A stretch of 64,000 nt of DNA from Mycolicibacterium sp. 018/SC-01/001 (GCF_007096635.1 NZ_VKAA01000011.1:122333-186332); one strand, 5' to 3'; positions 33,635 through 43,086 are shown, numbered from the stretch's first letter. A program made the numbers and translations. Notes: generated by a model from the letters alone, not told the origin.

Positions 33635-34468
33635 ATGCGCACGTTGTTCGTCACCGGAGTCAGTTCAGGACTCGGCCGCGCCATCGCCCGAGCAGCCCTC
33701 GGCCACGGTCATCGGGTGGCTGGAACGGTGCGCACCCACGACGACGGCCGAGCCTTCGAGGCCCTGTCTCCCGGTCTGGCCCACGCGCGCGTACTCGACG
33801 TCACCGACGACGACGCGGTGTTCAGCACGGTCGCCGATGTCGAGTCGACGGTGGGAGCCATCGACGTGGTCATCGCCAACGCCGGATACGGCGTGGAGGG
33901 CATTTTCGAGGAGACACCGCTGGCGACCATGCGTGAACAGTTCGCCACCAACGTCTTCGGCGTGGCCGCCACCCTGCAGGCTGCGCTGCCGGCCATGCGA
34001 ACACGGCGCGCAGGCCACCTCATGGCGATCACCTCGATGGGCGGTTTGATGGCCGTGCCTGGGATGAGCTCCTACTGTGCCAGCAAGTTCGCCGTCGAAG
34101 GCATGCTGGAGAGCCTGCGAAAAGAAGTGTCCGGCTTCGGTATTCACGTCACAGCCGTCGAACCGGGGTCGTTCCGCACGGACTGGGCCGGTCGCTCGAT
34201 GACGCGCGCGCAGCGCTCCATCCCCGATTACGACACCCTGTTCGATCCGATTCGCGCCGGGCGGCGCACCGCGAGCGGTAACCAGCGGGGCAACCCGGCG
34301 AAGGCCGCGGAGGCGATCCTGTCGATACTCGATGTCGCCGCTCCGCCCGCCCATCTGGTTCTCGGCACCGATGCGCTGGCTCTGATCGGGAGTGCACGCG
34401 CGGCCGTCGACGAGGACATTCGCACCTGGGAACAGCTGTCGCGCAGCACCGACTTCCCCGACTCTTAG
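33635..34468 (+). CDS. Short-chain dehydrogenase/reductase
   Basis: The 277-residue product is a classical SDR: the cofactor motif TGVSSGLG near residues 8-15, ANAGYG, an active-site serine in ITSMGG and the YCASK tetrad lysine and tyrosine. The acidic residue after beta-2 is not present (TVRTHDD), suggesting NADP(H). The ATG at 33635 has GGAGG five bases upstream, while the frame continues upstream across the palindromes. The substrate is unknown. The preceding spacer carries four operator-like sites. Confidence 0.9.
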   Translation: MRTLFVTGVSSGLGRAIARAALGHGHRVAGTVRTHDDGRAFEALSPGLAHARVLDVTDDDAVFSTVADVESTVGAIDVVIANAGYGVEGIFEETPLATMREQFATNVFGVAATLQAALPAMRTRRAGHLMAITSMGGLMAVPGMSSYCASKFAVEGMLESLRKEVSGFGIHVTAVEPGSFRTDWAGRSMTRAQRSIPDYDTLFDPIRAGRRTASGNQRGNPAKAAEAILSILDVAAPPAHLVLGTDALALIGSARAAVDEDIRTWEQLSRSTDFPDS

Positions 34469-34505
34469 GACCGAAATCGTCCTATAGGGGTGCGACGCTG
34501 ATGTC

Positions 34506-35036
34506 ATGGACGTCACCGACGAACTGACCGACCAACTCGATTGGCACTGGCGGCAGCAGCTGCGCCCGCGCCTCGAGGGGCTCACCGACGACGAGTACTT
34601 CTGGCAGCCGGTTCCGAACTGCTGGACGGTGCACCGCGACGGTCTCGTCGACTTCACCGTCCCGCCTCCGCAGCCCGAGCCGTTCACGACGATCGCCTGG
34701 CGCATGGCGCACCTGATCGTCGGCGTGCTCGCAGTGCGTAGCCATTCGCACTTCCAGGGGCCGCCCGCGGACTACTCGTCGTGGACCTACGCCACCGACG
34801 CGGACACGGCACTCGCGCAGCTCGACGACGAGTACGACCGCTGGCTCAGCGGTGTCCGCACGCTGGACGCCGAGGCGTTGTCGCGCCCGTGCGGCCCGGC
34901 CGAGGGCCCCTACGGTGAGCGTCCGATGATGACGCTGGTGCTGCACATCAACCGTGAGATGATCCACCACGGTGCCGAAATCGCTTGCATCCGTGATCTT
35001 TACGCACACACCCTGCACGCACGAGACAAGGAGTAG
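34506..35036 (+). CDS. DinB-superfamily protein
   Basis: The 176-residue product has the four-helix DinB/YfiT-like metal-binding layout with His residues in TIAWRMAHLIVGVLAVRSHSHF and a C-terminal INREMIHHGAEIACIRDLY. Members include thiol-dependent transferases and mycothiol-dependent enzymes, but the thiol and substrate here are unknown. It starts 37 bases after the SDR stop; a TATAGG hexamer at 34483-34488 could be its promoter. A second DinB-like gene follows after 6 bases. Confidence 0.82.
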   Translation: MDVTDELTDQLDWHWRQQLRPRLEGLTDDEYFWQPVPNCWTVHRDGLVDFTVPPPQPEPFTTIAWRMAHLIVGVLAVRSHSHFQGPPADYSSWTYATDADTALAQLDDEYDRWLSGVRTLDAEALSRPCGPAEGPYGERPMMTLVLHINREMIHHGAEIACIRDLYAHTLHARDKE

Positions 35037-35042
35037 TGAGAC

Positions 35043-35639
35043 ATGCCCGGACTGCCACCGCCCGCCGGTACCGAACGACAGACACTGATCGAATTCCTGA
35101 GGTTCAATCAGGACGCCTTCTTCGCGGCCGCCTACGGGCTGACCGACGCGCAGGCCCGCGCGACGCCGTCGGCGAGCGCGCTGTCGATCGGCGGACTGGT
35201 CAAACACGCGGCCGGTGTGCAGCGCGGCTGGCTCGCACGCGTCGTCTCCGCTCCCGATTTCCCGCCGCCCGATCCGCGGCCGCTCGAGGAGCAGATGGCC
35301 GGCTACGCCGACGAGCACACGATGCGTGACGACGAGACGCTGGCCGGCCTGCTCGACAACCTCCGGACGGTCAACGGCGAGGTGCTGGCAGCCTTCGCCG
35401 ACAAGGATCTCGACACCCCCGTCCCGGTCCCTCACGAGGTGCCGTGGTTTCCCGCCGACGTGGATTTCTGGACCGTGCGCTGGGTGGCACTGCATCTCAT
35501 CGAAGAACTGACCCGGCACGCCGGCCACGCCGACATCATCCGCGAAACCACCGACGGCGCAACGATGTACGAGCTGATGGCCGCCCACGAAGAATGGCCG
35601 GAGACGGACTTCATCAAGCGCTGGCGCCCGGCGGGCTAG
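35043..35639 (+). CDS. DinB/DUF664-family protein
   Basis: The 198-residue product is a DUF664/mycothiol-transferase-like four-helix protein, with SIGGLVKHAAGVQRGWLARV and WTVRWVALHLIEELTRHAGHADIIRETTDG providing the conserved His residues of the metal site. It shares little sequence with its neighbour apart from fold, so the pair is not a recent duplication. It is very likely co-transcribed with the 34506 gene and converges with the TetR gene at 35636, overlapping it by four bases. Confidence 0.86.
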   Translation: MPGLPPPAGTERQTLIEFLRFNQDAFFAAAYGLTDAQARATPSASALSIGGLVKHAAGVQRGWLARVVSAPDFPPPDPRPLEEQMAGYADEHTMRDDETLAGLLDNLRTVNGEVLAAFADKDLDTPVPVPHEVPWFPADVDFWTVRWVALHLIEELTRHAGHADIIRETTDGATMYELMAAHEEWPETDFIKRWRPAG

Positions 35640-36232
35640 CGCAGCACCAGCGCCAACGCGTGGTCGACGACGGCGTCCAGGTCGTCGCCGAGTCGCCCGG
35701 CCAACCACTGCTGCGCCAGCTCGGCCATCGCCCCGGTGTACAACGCGGCAGCCACCTGGGCGCCGACCGGATCGGAATCCGGGTGCAGGCGCCACCCCTC
35801 GGACAGCACCGCTTCGCGCAACAGGTCCTGGGTCGCGACTCGGCGGGCCGCCAGCACCGGGTTCGCCCGCGCATCGGTGAAGAGCACCCGGCCCCGCCGC
35901 GGATCGCTCGAGCTGAACTCGAGCACGGCGGCCATGCCGGCTCGGGTGCGGGCGGACAGCGACGCGTCCGCCGAGGTCATCGCGGCGTCGACCGCGGCCG
36001 CGAGCTCGGCGCTCACCCCGTCGTAGACCGCGCCGAGCAGCGCGTCGACATCCGGAAAGCTCTCGTAGAAGTACCGGGAGTTCAGGCCGGTCTCCCGGCA
36101 CACCGACCGCACCGACAGTGCCTGCTCGCCGCCCTCTCCGAAGATTCGGTAGGCGGCGTCGACCAGCAGTTGCCGCCGCTCGGCACGGCGGTCGACCAGC
36201 GGGACGCCCGCCCATCTCGTGGGAGTCGACAC
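35636..36232 (-). CDS. TetR-family transcriptional regulator
   Basis: The product is about 198 residues from the GTG at 36232. The TetR domain is clear (DRRAERRQLLVDAAYRIFGEGGEQALSVRSVCRETGLNSRYFYESFPDVDALLGAV). A TACGCT hexamer (36244-36239) followed by six bases and GTG argues for a leaderless start; an ATG at 36265 would add 11 residues. It is divergent from the MpaB-like gene, whose promoter carries a palindrome that could be its operator. Confidence 0.86.
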   Translation of the reverse strand: MSTPTRWAGVPLVDRRAERRQLLVDAAYRIFGEGGEQALSVRSVCRETGLNSRYFYESFPDVDALLGAVYDGVSAELAAAVDAAMTSADASLSARTRAGMAAVLEFSSSDPRRGRVLFTDARANPVLAARRVATQDLLREAVLSEGWRLHPDSDPVGAQVAAALYTGAMAELAQQWLAGRLGDDLDAVVDHALALVLR

Positions 36233-36244
36233 CCGGTCAGCGTA
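36230..36244 (-). promoter_or_regulatory. Leaderless promoter of the TetR gene
   Basis: On the minus strand TACGCT (36244-36239), six bases and GTG (36232-36230); no ribosome site. Confidence 0.5.
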
Positions 36245-36255
36245 AGCCGCCGCAT

Positions 36256-36287
36256 TTCTGGTCACAACCGTATCCAGAAGCTAAACT
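36256..36287 (+). promoter_or_regulatory. Promoter and operator of the MpaB-like gene
   Basis: TTCTGG-N12-CCAGAA (36256-36279) is a perfect 6-bp dyad. TAAACT at 36282-36287 could serve as the -10, and TGGTCA 17 bases upstream falls inside the palindrome as the -35. A repressor bound here would occlude the promoter; the adjacent TetR is the obvious candidate. Confidence 0.5.
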
Positions 36288-36314
36288 GGGCACACCCGTG
36301 ACCAGGAGGACGAC

Positions 36315-37283
36315 ATGTTCCTGCCGCACCAGCTCATCGGCCAGGTGCTCGACCGCCGCTTCGATCAGGATGTGCGCCGGCACTTCTTCAAAGGAATGGA
36401 GTTCGCCGCGCCCGCGGGCGACCCGGGCTGGTTCGGCCCGGGCAGCGCCGTGTGGCACGTGCACTCGCACACCCACGCGCTGATCTTCGGGCTGCAGTGC
36501 GCCGCGTTCCTCGAGCGTCTCGACCCGTCCATCTACTGGATGGGCGTGCACCACTCCCGGCTGGTCCGCGACGACACCCGCGACGATCCGATGCCTCAGA
36601 TCGACCCCGACGGTGCGCTCACCCGCCTCGGACACTCCGTCGCCTTCTTCATCGGCACGGCCTACGGCTCGACCGCGACCGCCGAACGGCTGGCGACCAC
36701 GGTGGCGTCGATGCACCACACGATCAAAGGCACCCGGCCCGACGGTGCACGGTATGACGCCGACGACCCCGAGTGGCTGCGCTGGAACTACGCGACGGTC
36801 GTCTGGGGCATCGCCACGGCGCACGAGCTCTACCATCCGAACCCGTTGCGCGGCAAGAAGATCGACCGCTACTACGGCGAGTTCGTCCGCGTGGGCCACG
36901 CGCTGGGCGGCACCGATCTGCCCACCACCAAAGCCGACACCCTCGACTGCTTGAAGTCCTATCTGCCCAAGCTCGCCGTCACCTACGGCACCGCAATGGC
37001 GACAGGACCGAACCTGCCGCTGCCGCAGGCGGCGCTGAACTGGGCGGTGCGCGACACCATGCCGTCCTGGGCCAAGGGCCTGATCCAACACCGCGACCCC
37101 AACATCATCGAACGGACCGCTCGGCGCGCGCTCGTCTGGTCGATCATCAACGGCGTGCACGCCGCGTCCGGAGCGATGCCGGAATTCGAGCAGGCCAGGG
37201 CGCGGGCCGCTGCAGACGCACCTGTGACCCGGGGCACACAAATTTTCGAGCGTGCAGGGGCTTTTGAGACACTGCAGGGATGA
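36315..37283 (+). CDS. MpaB-like oxygenase (DUF2236 family)
   Basis: The 322-residue product resembles the DUF2236/oxygenase MpaB family, heme-dependent enzymes related to latex-clearing protein and mycophenolic acid oxidation. Features are the N-terminal GPGSAVWHVHSHTHALIFGLQ, a central DDPEWLRWNYATVVWGIATAHELY and RYYGEFVRVGHALGG. The histidine in SMHHTIKGT may bind heme. It starts with ATG preceded by AGGAGG, and its stop overlaps the next gene by four bases (ATGA). The substrate is unknown. Confidence 0.85.
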   Translation: MFLPHQLIGQVLDRRFDQDVRRHFFKGMEFAAPAGDPGWFGPGSAVWHVHSHTHALIFGLQCAAFLERLDPSIYWMGVHHSRLVRDDTRDDPMPQIDPDGALTRLGHSVAFFIGTAYGSTATAERLATTVASMHHTIKGTRPDGARYDADDPEWLRWNYATVVWGIATAHELYHPNPLRGKKIDRYYGEFVRVGHALGGTDLPTTKADTLDCLKSYLPKLAVTYGTAMATGPNLPLPQAALNWAVRDTMPSWAKGLIQHRDPNIIERTARRALVWSIINGVHAASGAMPEFEQARARAAADAPVTRGTQIFERAGAFETLQG

Positions 37284-38635
37284 GTACTACGCGGAACACA
37301 CAGCACCGCGAGGTAGCCAGGCTCGACCGCGTGCCGTTGCCCATCGAGGCAGCGCGCATCGGCGCGACCGGCTGGCAGGTGACTCGCACCGGCGCCCGGG
37401 TGGTGTCGAACCTGCGCTCCCGCGGTTCGCTGCAGCAGAAGATCGTCAAGCAGATCCCCCAGGCCTTCGCCGATCTCGGACCCACCTACGTCAAGTTCGG
37501 CCAGATCATCGCGTCCAGCCCGGGCGCATTCGGCGAGCCCCTGAGCCGCGAATTCCGCAGCCTCCTGGACCGCGTCCCGCCCGCCGACTCCGACGCGGTG
37601 CACAAGCTGTTCCGGGAGGAGTTGGGCGACGACCCGGCGAACCTGTTCGCCTCGTTCGACGAGAAGCCGTTCGCGTCGGCGTCGATCGCCCAGGTGCACT
37701 ACGCGACGCTGCACAGCGGCGAAGAGGTCGTCGTGAAGATCCAGCGGCCCGGCATCCGCCGCCGCGTCGCGGCTGACCTGCAGATCCTCAAGCGGGGAGC
37801 GCGCCTGGTCGAGTTCGCGAAGCTGGGTCAGCGGCTCTCGGCCCAGGACGTCGTCGCCGACTTCGCCGACAACCTCGCCGAAGAACTCGATTTCCGCCTC
37901 GAGGCGCAGTCGATGGACGCGTGGGTGGCCCACATGCACGCCTCCCCTCTTGGCAAGAACATCCGCGTTCCGCAGGTCTACTGGGATCTGACCAGCGAGC
38001 GGGTGCTGACGATGGAACGCGTCTCGGGTGTGCGGATCGACGACGTCGCCGCCATCCGCAAGAAAGGTTTCGACGGCACCGAGCTGGTCAAGGCGCTGCT
38101 GTTCAGTGTTTTCGAGGGCGGGTTGCGGCACGGCCTGTTCCACGGCGACCTGCACGCCGGAAACCTGTCCGTCGACGACGACGGCAAGATCGTGTTCTTC
38201 GACTTCGGCATCATGGGCCGCATCGATCCGCGGACCCGCTGGCTGCTGCGCGAGCTGGTGTACGCGCTGCTGGTCAAGAAGGACCACGCCGCCGCGGGCA
38301 AGATCGTCGTTCTGATGGGGGCGGTCGGCACCGTCAAGCCCGAAGCGCAGGCCGCCAAGGATCTCGAGAAGTTCGCCACCCCGCTGACGATGACGTCGCT
38401 CGGCGACCTCAGCTATGCCGAGATCGGCAAGCAGCTCTCGGCGCTGGCCGAGGCCTACGACGTGAAGCTGCCCCGCGAGCTGGTACTGATCGGCAAGCAG
38501 TTCCTCTATGTCGAGCGGTACATGAAGCTGCTGGCGCCGTCCTGGCAGATGATGAGCGACCCGTCGCTGACGGGGTATTTCGCGAACTTCATGGTGGAAG
38601 TGTCCCGGGAACACGACCAGGAGCTCGACGCCTGA
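37280..38635 (+). CDS. ABC1/UbiB-family atypical kinase
   Basis: The 451-residue product has the UbiB family motifs: KFGQ near residue 71 in the N-terminal KxGQ helix, the VVVKIQRPG lysine, the catalytic HGDLHAGN near 287 and DFG near 308. Members have ATPase or kinase activity linked to quinone or lipid metabolism. The ATG at 37280 is coupled to the MpaB-like gene, and its TGA overlaps the lipG start by one base. By position it corresponds to Rv0647c. Confidence 0.93.
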   Translation: MSTTRNTQHREVARLDRVPLPIEAARIGATGWQVTRTGARVVSNLRSRGSLQQKIVKQIPQAFADLGPTYVKFGQIIASSPGAFGEPLSREFRSLLDRVPPADSDAVHKLFREELGDDPANLFASFDEKPFASASIAQVHYATLHSGEEVVVKIQRPGIRRRVAADLQILKRGARLVEFAKLGQRLSAQDVVADFADNLAEELDFRLEAQSMDAWVAHMHASPLGKNIRVPQVYWDLTSERVLTMERVSGVRIDDVAAIRKKGFDGTELVKALLFSVFEGGLRHGLFHGDLHAGNLSVDDDGKIVFFDFGIMGRIDPRTRWLLRELVYALLVKKDHAAAGKIVVLMGAVGTVKPEAQAAKDLEKFATPLTMTSLGDLSYAEIGKQLSALAEAYDVKLPRELVLIGKQFLYVERYMKLLAPSWQMMSDPSLTGYFANFMVEVSREHDQELDA

Positions 38636-39537
38636 TGCAGGTGCGCGGCGGCACTGCGCCCTCCGGCGAGATCGACATCCACTACGAGGACATGGGCGAT
38701 GCGGGCGATCCCGCTGTTCTTCTGATCATGGGGCTCGGCGCCCAGATGATCCTCTGGCGCACCGAGTTCTGCGAGAAGCTCGTCGACCTGGGTCTGCGGG
38801 TGATCCGCTTCGACAACCGCGATTGCGGGCTGTCGGGCAAGCTGCGCGGGCAGCGCCCGCGCGGTCCGCTGCCGCTGAACATGGCGCGCTCGTTCGTGGG
38901 ACTGGCCAGCCCGGCGCCCTACCGCCTCGAGGACATGGCCGACGACACCGCGGCGCTGCTCGACCACCTCGAGATCGACCGCGCGCACGTCGTCGGCGCG
39001 TCGATGGGCGGCATGATCGCGCAGGTCTTCGCCGCACGGCACGCCGCGCGCACCCGCTCGCTGGGCGTCATCTTCTCCAGCAACAACCAGCCGGCTCTGC
39101 CCCCGCCCGGCCCGCAGCAGCTGCTCGCGATCCTGTCGAAGCCGTCGGGCACCAGTCGCGACGCGATCATCGACAACACGGTCAAGGTCAGCAGGATCAT
39201 CGGCAGCCCCGGCTACCCCCGCTCCGACGACGCGTTGCGCGCCGAGGCCATCGAGGCCTACGACCGGTCCTACTATCCGGCGGGCATCGGCAGGCAGTTC
39301 TCGGCGATCCTGGGCAGCGGCAGCCTGCGTCACTACAACCGCGAGACCACCGCACCGACGGTCGTGATCCACGGCACCGCGGACAAGTTGATGCGGCCCT
39401 CGGGCGGGCGCGCGATCGCCAACGCGATCCCGAACGCACGGCTGGTGCTGTTCGACGGCATGGGTCACGAACTGCCCGAACCGTTGTGGGACGACATCGT
39501 CGGGGAGTTGAAGACGACGTTCGCCCAGGCGCAGTGA
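38635..39537 (+). CDS. lipG: Alpha/beta hydrolase LipG-like
   Basis: The 300-residue product is an alpha/beta hydrolase: oxyanion region LIMGLGAQMILW, nucleophile elbow VVGASMGGMIAQ (GxSxG), aspartate near ADKLMRP and histidine in DGMGHELP. It overlaps the ABC1 kinase stop by one base and precedes the mycolate methyltransferases, as M. tuberculosis lipG precedes mmaA1-4. It is probably an esterase or thioesterase of lipid metabolism; the natural substrate is not established here. Confidence 0.9.
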   Translation: MQVRGGTAPSGEIDIHYEDMGDAGDPAVLLIMGLGAQMILWRTEFCEKLVDLGLRVIRFDNRDCGLSGKLRGQRPRGPLPLNMARSFVGLASPAPYRLEDMADDTAALLDHLEIDRAHVVGASMGGMIAQVFAARHAARTRSLGVIFSSNNQPALPPPGPQQLLAILSKPSGTSRDAIIDNTVKVSRIIGSPGYPRSDDALRAEAIEAYDRSYYPAGIGRQFSAILGSGSLRHYNRETTAPTVVIHGTADKLMRPSGGRAIANAIPNARLVLFDGMGHELPEPLWDDIVGELKTTFAQAQ

Positions 39538-39672
39538 CGCCATCGAAGCTGCAGGTACGTCAATTCGGTCGATGAAGGTCCTGCCGGGAAAAGGACGTAC
39601 CATGCGTGGCGGGCATGCGTGACCGCCGTTTCAGGAGAACCTCTTCGGGCAGCTTGCTCAGGAAGCCACCTC

Positions 39673-40566
39673 ATGGCCACACCAAAGAAGACGACGGCCA
39701 AGAAGAACCTGAAGCCGCACTTCGACGACGTCCAGGCGCACTACGACCTGTCGGACGAGTTCTTCCGCCTGTTCCTTGATCCGTCGCAGATGTACAGCTG
39801 CGCGTACTTCGAGCGCGATGACATGACCCTCGAGGAGGCTCAGCGCGCCAAGGTCGACCTGGCGCTGGGCAAGCTCGGCCTCGAACCCGGTATGACCTTG
39901 CTCGACGTCGGTTGCGGGTGGGGTTACACGATGATGCGCGCGATCGAGCGCTACGACGTCAACGTGATCGGCCTGACGCTCAGCGAGAACCAGAAGGCGC
40001 ACGTCGAGCGCGTGTTCGCCGAATCCGACAGCCCACGCACCAAAGAGATCCGCCTCGAGGGCTGGGAGAGCTTCGACCAGCCGGTGGACCGCATCGTCTC
40101 GATCGGCGCCTTCGAGCACTTCGGCAAGGACCGCTGGGACGACTTCTTCACCACCGCCTACCGTGTGCTGCCCGACGACGGCGTGATGTTGCTGCACACC
40201 ATCACCGCGCTGACGATCCCGCAGATGATCGAGCGTGGCATCCCGCTGACGTTCTCCGTCGCGCGGTTCATCAAGTTCATCCTGACCGAGATCTTCCCGG
40301 GCGGGTACCTGCCGACGATCGAGCTCGTCGGTGAGCATGCCGCCAAGGCCGGCTTCACGCTGACCCGCGAGCAGTCGCTGCAGCCCCACTACGCCCGCAC
40401 CCTGGACCACTGGTCGGCCGCGCTCGAGGCGCATCGCGACGAGGCGATCGCGGTGCAGTCCGAAGAGGTCTACGACCGCTACATGCACTACCTGACCGGA
40501 TGCGCCGATTCGTTCCGCAAGGGCTACACCGACGTCAACCAGTTCACGTTGGTCAAGCAGCCCTAG
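39673..40566 (+). CDS. Mycolic acid SAM methyltransferase, MmaA2/CmaA-like
   Basis: The 297-residue product is a cyclopropane-synthase-type S-adenosylmethionine methyltransferase that modifies meromycolate chains. Seen are [31 protein letters not shown] (start and substrate channel), the SAM motif [16 protein letters not shown] and GAFEHFG. The [11 protein letters not shown] end and [16 protein letters not shown] segment are closest to MmaA2/CmaA (cyclopropanating) members from memory. The ATG at 39673 is chosen for AGGAAG upstream and for the family N-terminus. The exact mycolate product needs lipid analysis, so no symbol is given. Confidence 0.9.
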   Translation: MATPKKTTAKKNLKPHFDDVQAHYDLSDEFFRLFLDPSQMYSCAYFERDDMTLEEAQRAKVDLALGKLGLEPGMTLLDVGCGWGYTMMRAIERYDVNVIGLTLSENQKAHVERVFAESDSPRTKEIRLEGWESFDQPVDRIVSIGAFEHFGKDRWDDFFTTAYRVLPDDGVMLLHTITALTIPQMIERGIPLTFSVARFIKFILTEIFPGGYLPTIELVGEHAAKAGFTLTREQSLQPHYARTLDHWSAALEAHRDEAIAVQSEEVYDRYMHYLTGCADSFRKGYTDVNQFTLVKQP

Positions 40567-40711
40567 CGATTGGCTCCCCACGGCGCCCACCCGATAGGCT
40601 GGGCGCCCGAGAAGCGTGTTTACCGCAAGGCCGTCCACTGTTTCGGTACGGTCGGACACACTCGCGATGTCGCATCGGGCGGGGGCCCCACGAAATAGAG
40701 GACGAGAAAGC

Positions 40712-41611
40712 ATGTCTGACAACTCCACCGGAACGAAGGATCTGACTCCTCATTTCGAGGACATCCAGGCGCATTACGACCTATCCGACGACTTCTTCGG
40801 TGTGTTCCAGGACCCCACCCGCAAGTACAGCTGCGCGTACTACACCGGCCCGAACGTGACGCTGTCGGAAGCTCAGGTCGCCAATGTCGATCAGCACCTG
40901 GACCGGCTCGATCTGAAGCCGGGCATGACGTTGCTCGAGGTCGGGTGCGGCTGGGGCCTGACCTTGCAGCGCGCGATGGAGAAGTACGACGTCAACGTCA
41001 TCGGGCTGACGCTGAGCCGCAACCAGCAGGCCTACTGCAACCAGCTGCTGGCGAAGGTGGATTCCGAGCGCACGTTCGACGTCCGCCTGGAGGGCTGGGA
41101 GCAGTTCCATTCCCCGGTGGACCGGATCGTGTCGATCGAGGCGTTCGAGCATTTCGGTTTCGAACGCTACGACGACTACTTCAAGACGTGCTACGACATC
41201 CTGCCCGACGACGGCCGCATGACGATCCAGAGCAGCTGCGGATATCACCCTTACGATCTGCAGGCGCGCGGTAAGAAGCTGACGTTCGAGCTGGCGCGTT
41301 TCGCGAAGTTCATCGGTGAGGTGATCTTCCCCGGCGGCCGCATCCCGACGACGCAGATGATGGTCGAGCACGGCGAGAAGGCGGGCTTCACGGTGCCCGA
41401 GACGCTGTCGCTGCGCAATCACTACATCAAGACGCTCGGCATCTGGGCGGCACGCCTCGAGCAGCACAAGGACGAGGCCATCGCCGCTGCCGGCGAGCAG
41501 TCCTACAACGACTACATGCGCTATCTGACGGGCTGCCAGTACTACTTCGTCGATGAGGCGCTCGACGTCAGCCTCGTGACGTACCTGAAGCCGGGCGCCG
41601 TCGCGGCCTGA
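40712..41611 (+). CDS. Mycolic acid SAM methyltransferase, MmaA4/MmaA3-like
   Basis: The 299-residue paralogue shares [41 protein letters not shown], the SAM motif LEVGCGWG and IEAFEHFG. The segments [40 protein letters not shown] and [10 protein letters not shown] are typical of MmaA4 (Hma, hydroxymycolate) and MmaA3 rather than MmaA2. It probably makes an oxygenated mycolate precursor for keto- or methoxymycolates. The start ATG has GAGAAAG upstream. It is 145 bases after the first methyltransferase, and the plus-strand cluster ends here. Confidence 0.9.
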   Translation: MSDNSTGTKDLTPHFEDIQAHYDLSDDFFGVFQDPTRKYSCAYYTGPNVTLSEAQVANVDQHLDRLDLKPGMTLLEVGCGWGLTLQRAMEKYDVNVIGLTLSRNQQAYCNQLLAKVDSERTFDVRLEGWEQFHSPVDRIVSIEAFEHFGFERYDDYFKTCYDILPDDGRMTIQSSCGYHPYDLQARGKKLTFELARFAKFIGEVIFPGGRIPTTQMMVEHGEKAGFTVPETLSLRNHYIKTLGIWAARLEQHKDEAIAAAGEQSYNDYMRYLTGCQYYFVDEALDVSLVTYLKPGAVAA

Positions 41612-41823
41612 TCCGCCACTGGTTTTCGCCGTTGCTGCGCGGCAGGTGCAGCGCCGGTGTTAGGTTGCTGGCAGGGCGCTCCTCGGCCACCGCATCGGGA
41701 TTCGATGTGGGGGACGACTCGGATCGCCGGCTGGCATCGCCGACCATTGTTCGTGGGGGACGACGGCTGCGGTGCGCCGGGTACGACGGTGGTCGAGGAG
41801 CACTCAACAGGACCAAGAAATCT

Positions 41824-41853
41824 GCCTCGTCATCCACTCAGGGATGACGAGGC
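41824..41853. terminator. Perfect hairpin downstream of rplA (266-base spacer)
   Basis: GCCTCGTCATCC-actcag-GGATGACGAGGC, a 12-bp perfect stem. It lies 24 bases beyond the rplA stop on the minus strand, where it is followed by AGATTTCTTGG, so it probably terminates the rplK-rplA transcript; it may also stop plus-strand reads. The rest of 41612-41877 shows only a TAGGTT hexamer at 41661 and a short weak frame from 41707. Confidence 0.7.
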
Positions 41854-41877
41854 GGACCTGTACCAGGGGGCTGGCGC

Positions 41878-42585
41878 CTACTCCTCCGTGAAGTTCCGGG
41901 TGACGGCCGGATCGACCGGGATGCCGGGGCCGGTGGTCGTGGAGACGACGACCTTCTTCAGGTAGCGGCCCTTCGACGACGACGGCTTGGCACGCAGGAT
42001 CTCGTCCAGCGCGGCACCGTAGTTCTCCACCAGCTTGGTCTCGTCGAACGACGCCTTGCCGATGATGAAGTGCAGGTTGGCCTGCTTGTCGACGCGGAAG
42101 TTGATCTTGCCGCCCTTGATGTCGTTGACGGCCTTGGTGACATCCGGGGTCACGGTGCCGGTCTTGGGGTTCGGCATCAGGCCGCGGGGCCCCAGGATGC
42201 GCGCGATGCGGCCGACCTTGGCCATCTGGTCGGGGGTCGCGATCGCGGCGTCGAAGTCGAGGAATCCGCCCTGGATCTTCTCGATCAGGTCGTCGCTGCC
42301 GACGACGTCGGCGCCCGCGGCGACGGCCTGCTCGGCCTTGTCACCGACGGCGAACACCGCGACGCGGGCGGTCTTACCGGTGCCGTGCGGCAGGTTCACG
42401 GTGCCGCGCACCATCTGATCGGCCTTGCGGGGATCGACACCCAGGCGGATCGCGACCTCGACGGTGGCGTCCTGCTTCTTCGACGACGTCTCCTTGGCCA
42501 GCTTCGTGGCTTCCAGCGGCGTGTAGAGCCGGGTCTTGTCGACCTTCTCGGCGGCTTCCTTGTAGGCCTTGCTGTTCTTGCTCAT
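41878..42585 (-). CDS. rplA: 50S ribosomal protein L1
   Basis: The 235-residue product is L1: [22 protein letters not shown], the signature [18 protein letters not shown], and [19 protein letters not shown] near the end. It starts at ATG with AAGGAGAG upstream. It is the second gene of rplK-rplA and stops before a strong hairpin. Like other L1 proteins it may repress its own operon, but no leader site was identified. Confidence 0.98.
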   Translation of the reverse strand: MSKNSKAYKEAAEKVDKTRLYTPLEATKLAKETSSKKQDATVEVAIRLGVDPRKADQMVRGTVNLPHGTGKTARVAVFAVGDKAEQAVAAGADVVGSDDLIEKIQGGFLDFDAAIATPDQMAKVGRIARILGPRGLMPNPKTGTVTPDVTKAVNDIKGGKINFRVDKQANLHFIIGKASFDETKLVENYGAALDEILRAKPSSSKGRYLKKVVVSTTTGPGIPVDPAVTRNFTEE

Positions 42586-42657
42586 TGATCTCTCCTTGGT
42601 TCAGAGGTCGTGGTTGCGAGCCGAAGCGGGCTCTCCCACAGATGTCGAATTGTTCGA

Positions 42658-43086
42658 CTACTCGACGGTGATTCCCATCGACCGGGCGGTCCCGGCGATG
42701 ATCTTGGCGGCCTGATCGATGTCGTTGGCGTTCAGGTCTTCCTTCTTGGTCTCGGCGATCTCGCGCACCTGATCCCAGGTCACCTTGGCGACCTTGGTCT
42801 TGTGCGGTTCACCGGAACCCTTCTGCACGCCGGCGGCCTTGAGCAGCAGCTTGGCGGCAGGCGGCGTCTTCAGCGCGAACGTGAAGGTGCGGTCCTCGTA
42901 GACGGTGATCTCCACGGGGATGACGTTGCCGCGCTGCGACTCGGTCGCCGCGTTGTACGCCTTGCAGAACTCCATGATGTTGACGCCGTGCTGGCCGAGC
43001 GCGGGACCGACCGGCGGGGCGGGGTTGGCCTGCCCGGCCTGGATCTGCAGCTTGATCAGCCCGGCGACCTTCTTCTTCGGGGGCAT
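42658..43086 (-). CDS. rplK: 50S ribosomal protein L11
   Basis: The 142-residue product begins [20 protein letters not shown] and has [22 protein letters not shown] (the thiostrepton-region N-terminal domain) and [16 protein letters not shown]. It forms the GTPase-associated centre. It is downstream of nusG by 56 bases and precedes rplA. Confidence 0.98.
   Translation of the reverse strand: MPPKKKVAGLIKLQIQAGQANPAPPVGPALGQHGVNIMEFCKAYNAATESQRGNVIPVEITVYEDRTFTFALKTPPAAKLLLKAAGVQKGSGEPHKTKVAKVTWDQVREIAETKKEDLNANDIDQAAKIIAGTARSMGITVE

Noticed and set aside
32344..33684. N-terminal extension of the TetR gene at 31723 that would give a 653-residue protein.
   Set aside because: It crosses another TetR gene and a membrane gene on either strand and contains no recognisable domain; the ATG at 32343 gives a normal TetR length.
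41707..41847. 47-codon plus-strand frame starting at GTG 41707 (Met-Gly-Asp-Asp...).
   Set aside because: No ribosome site, runs into a hairpin and lies antisense to the rplA terminator; more likely non-coding.
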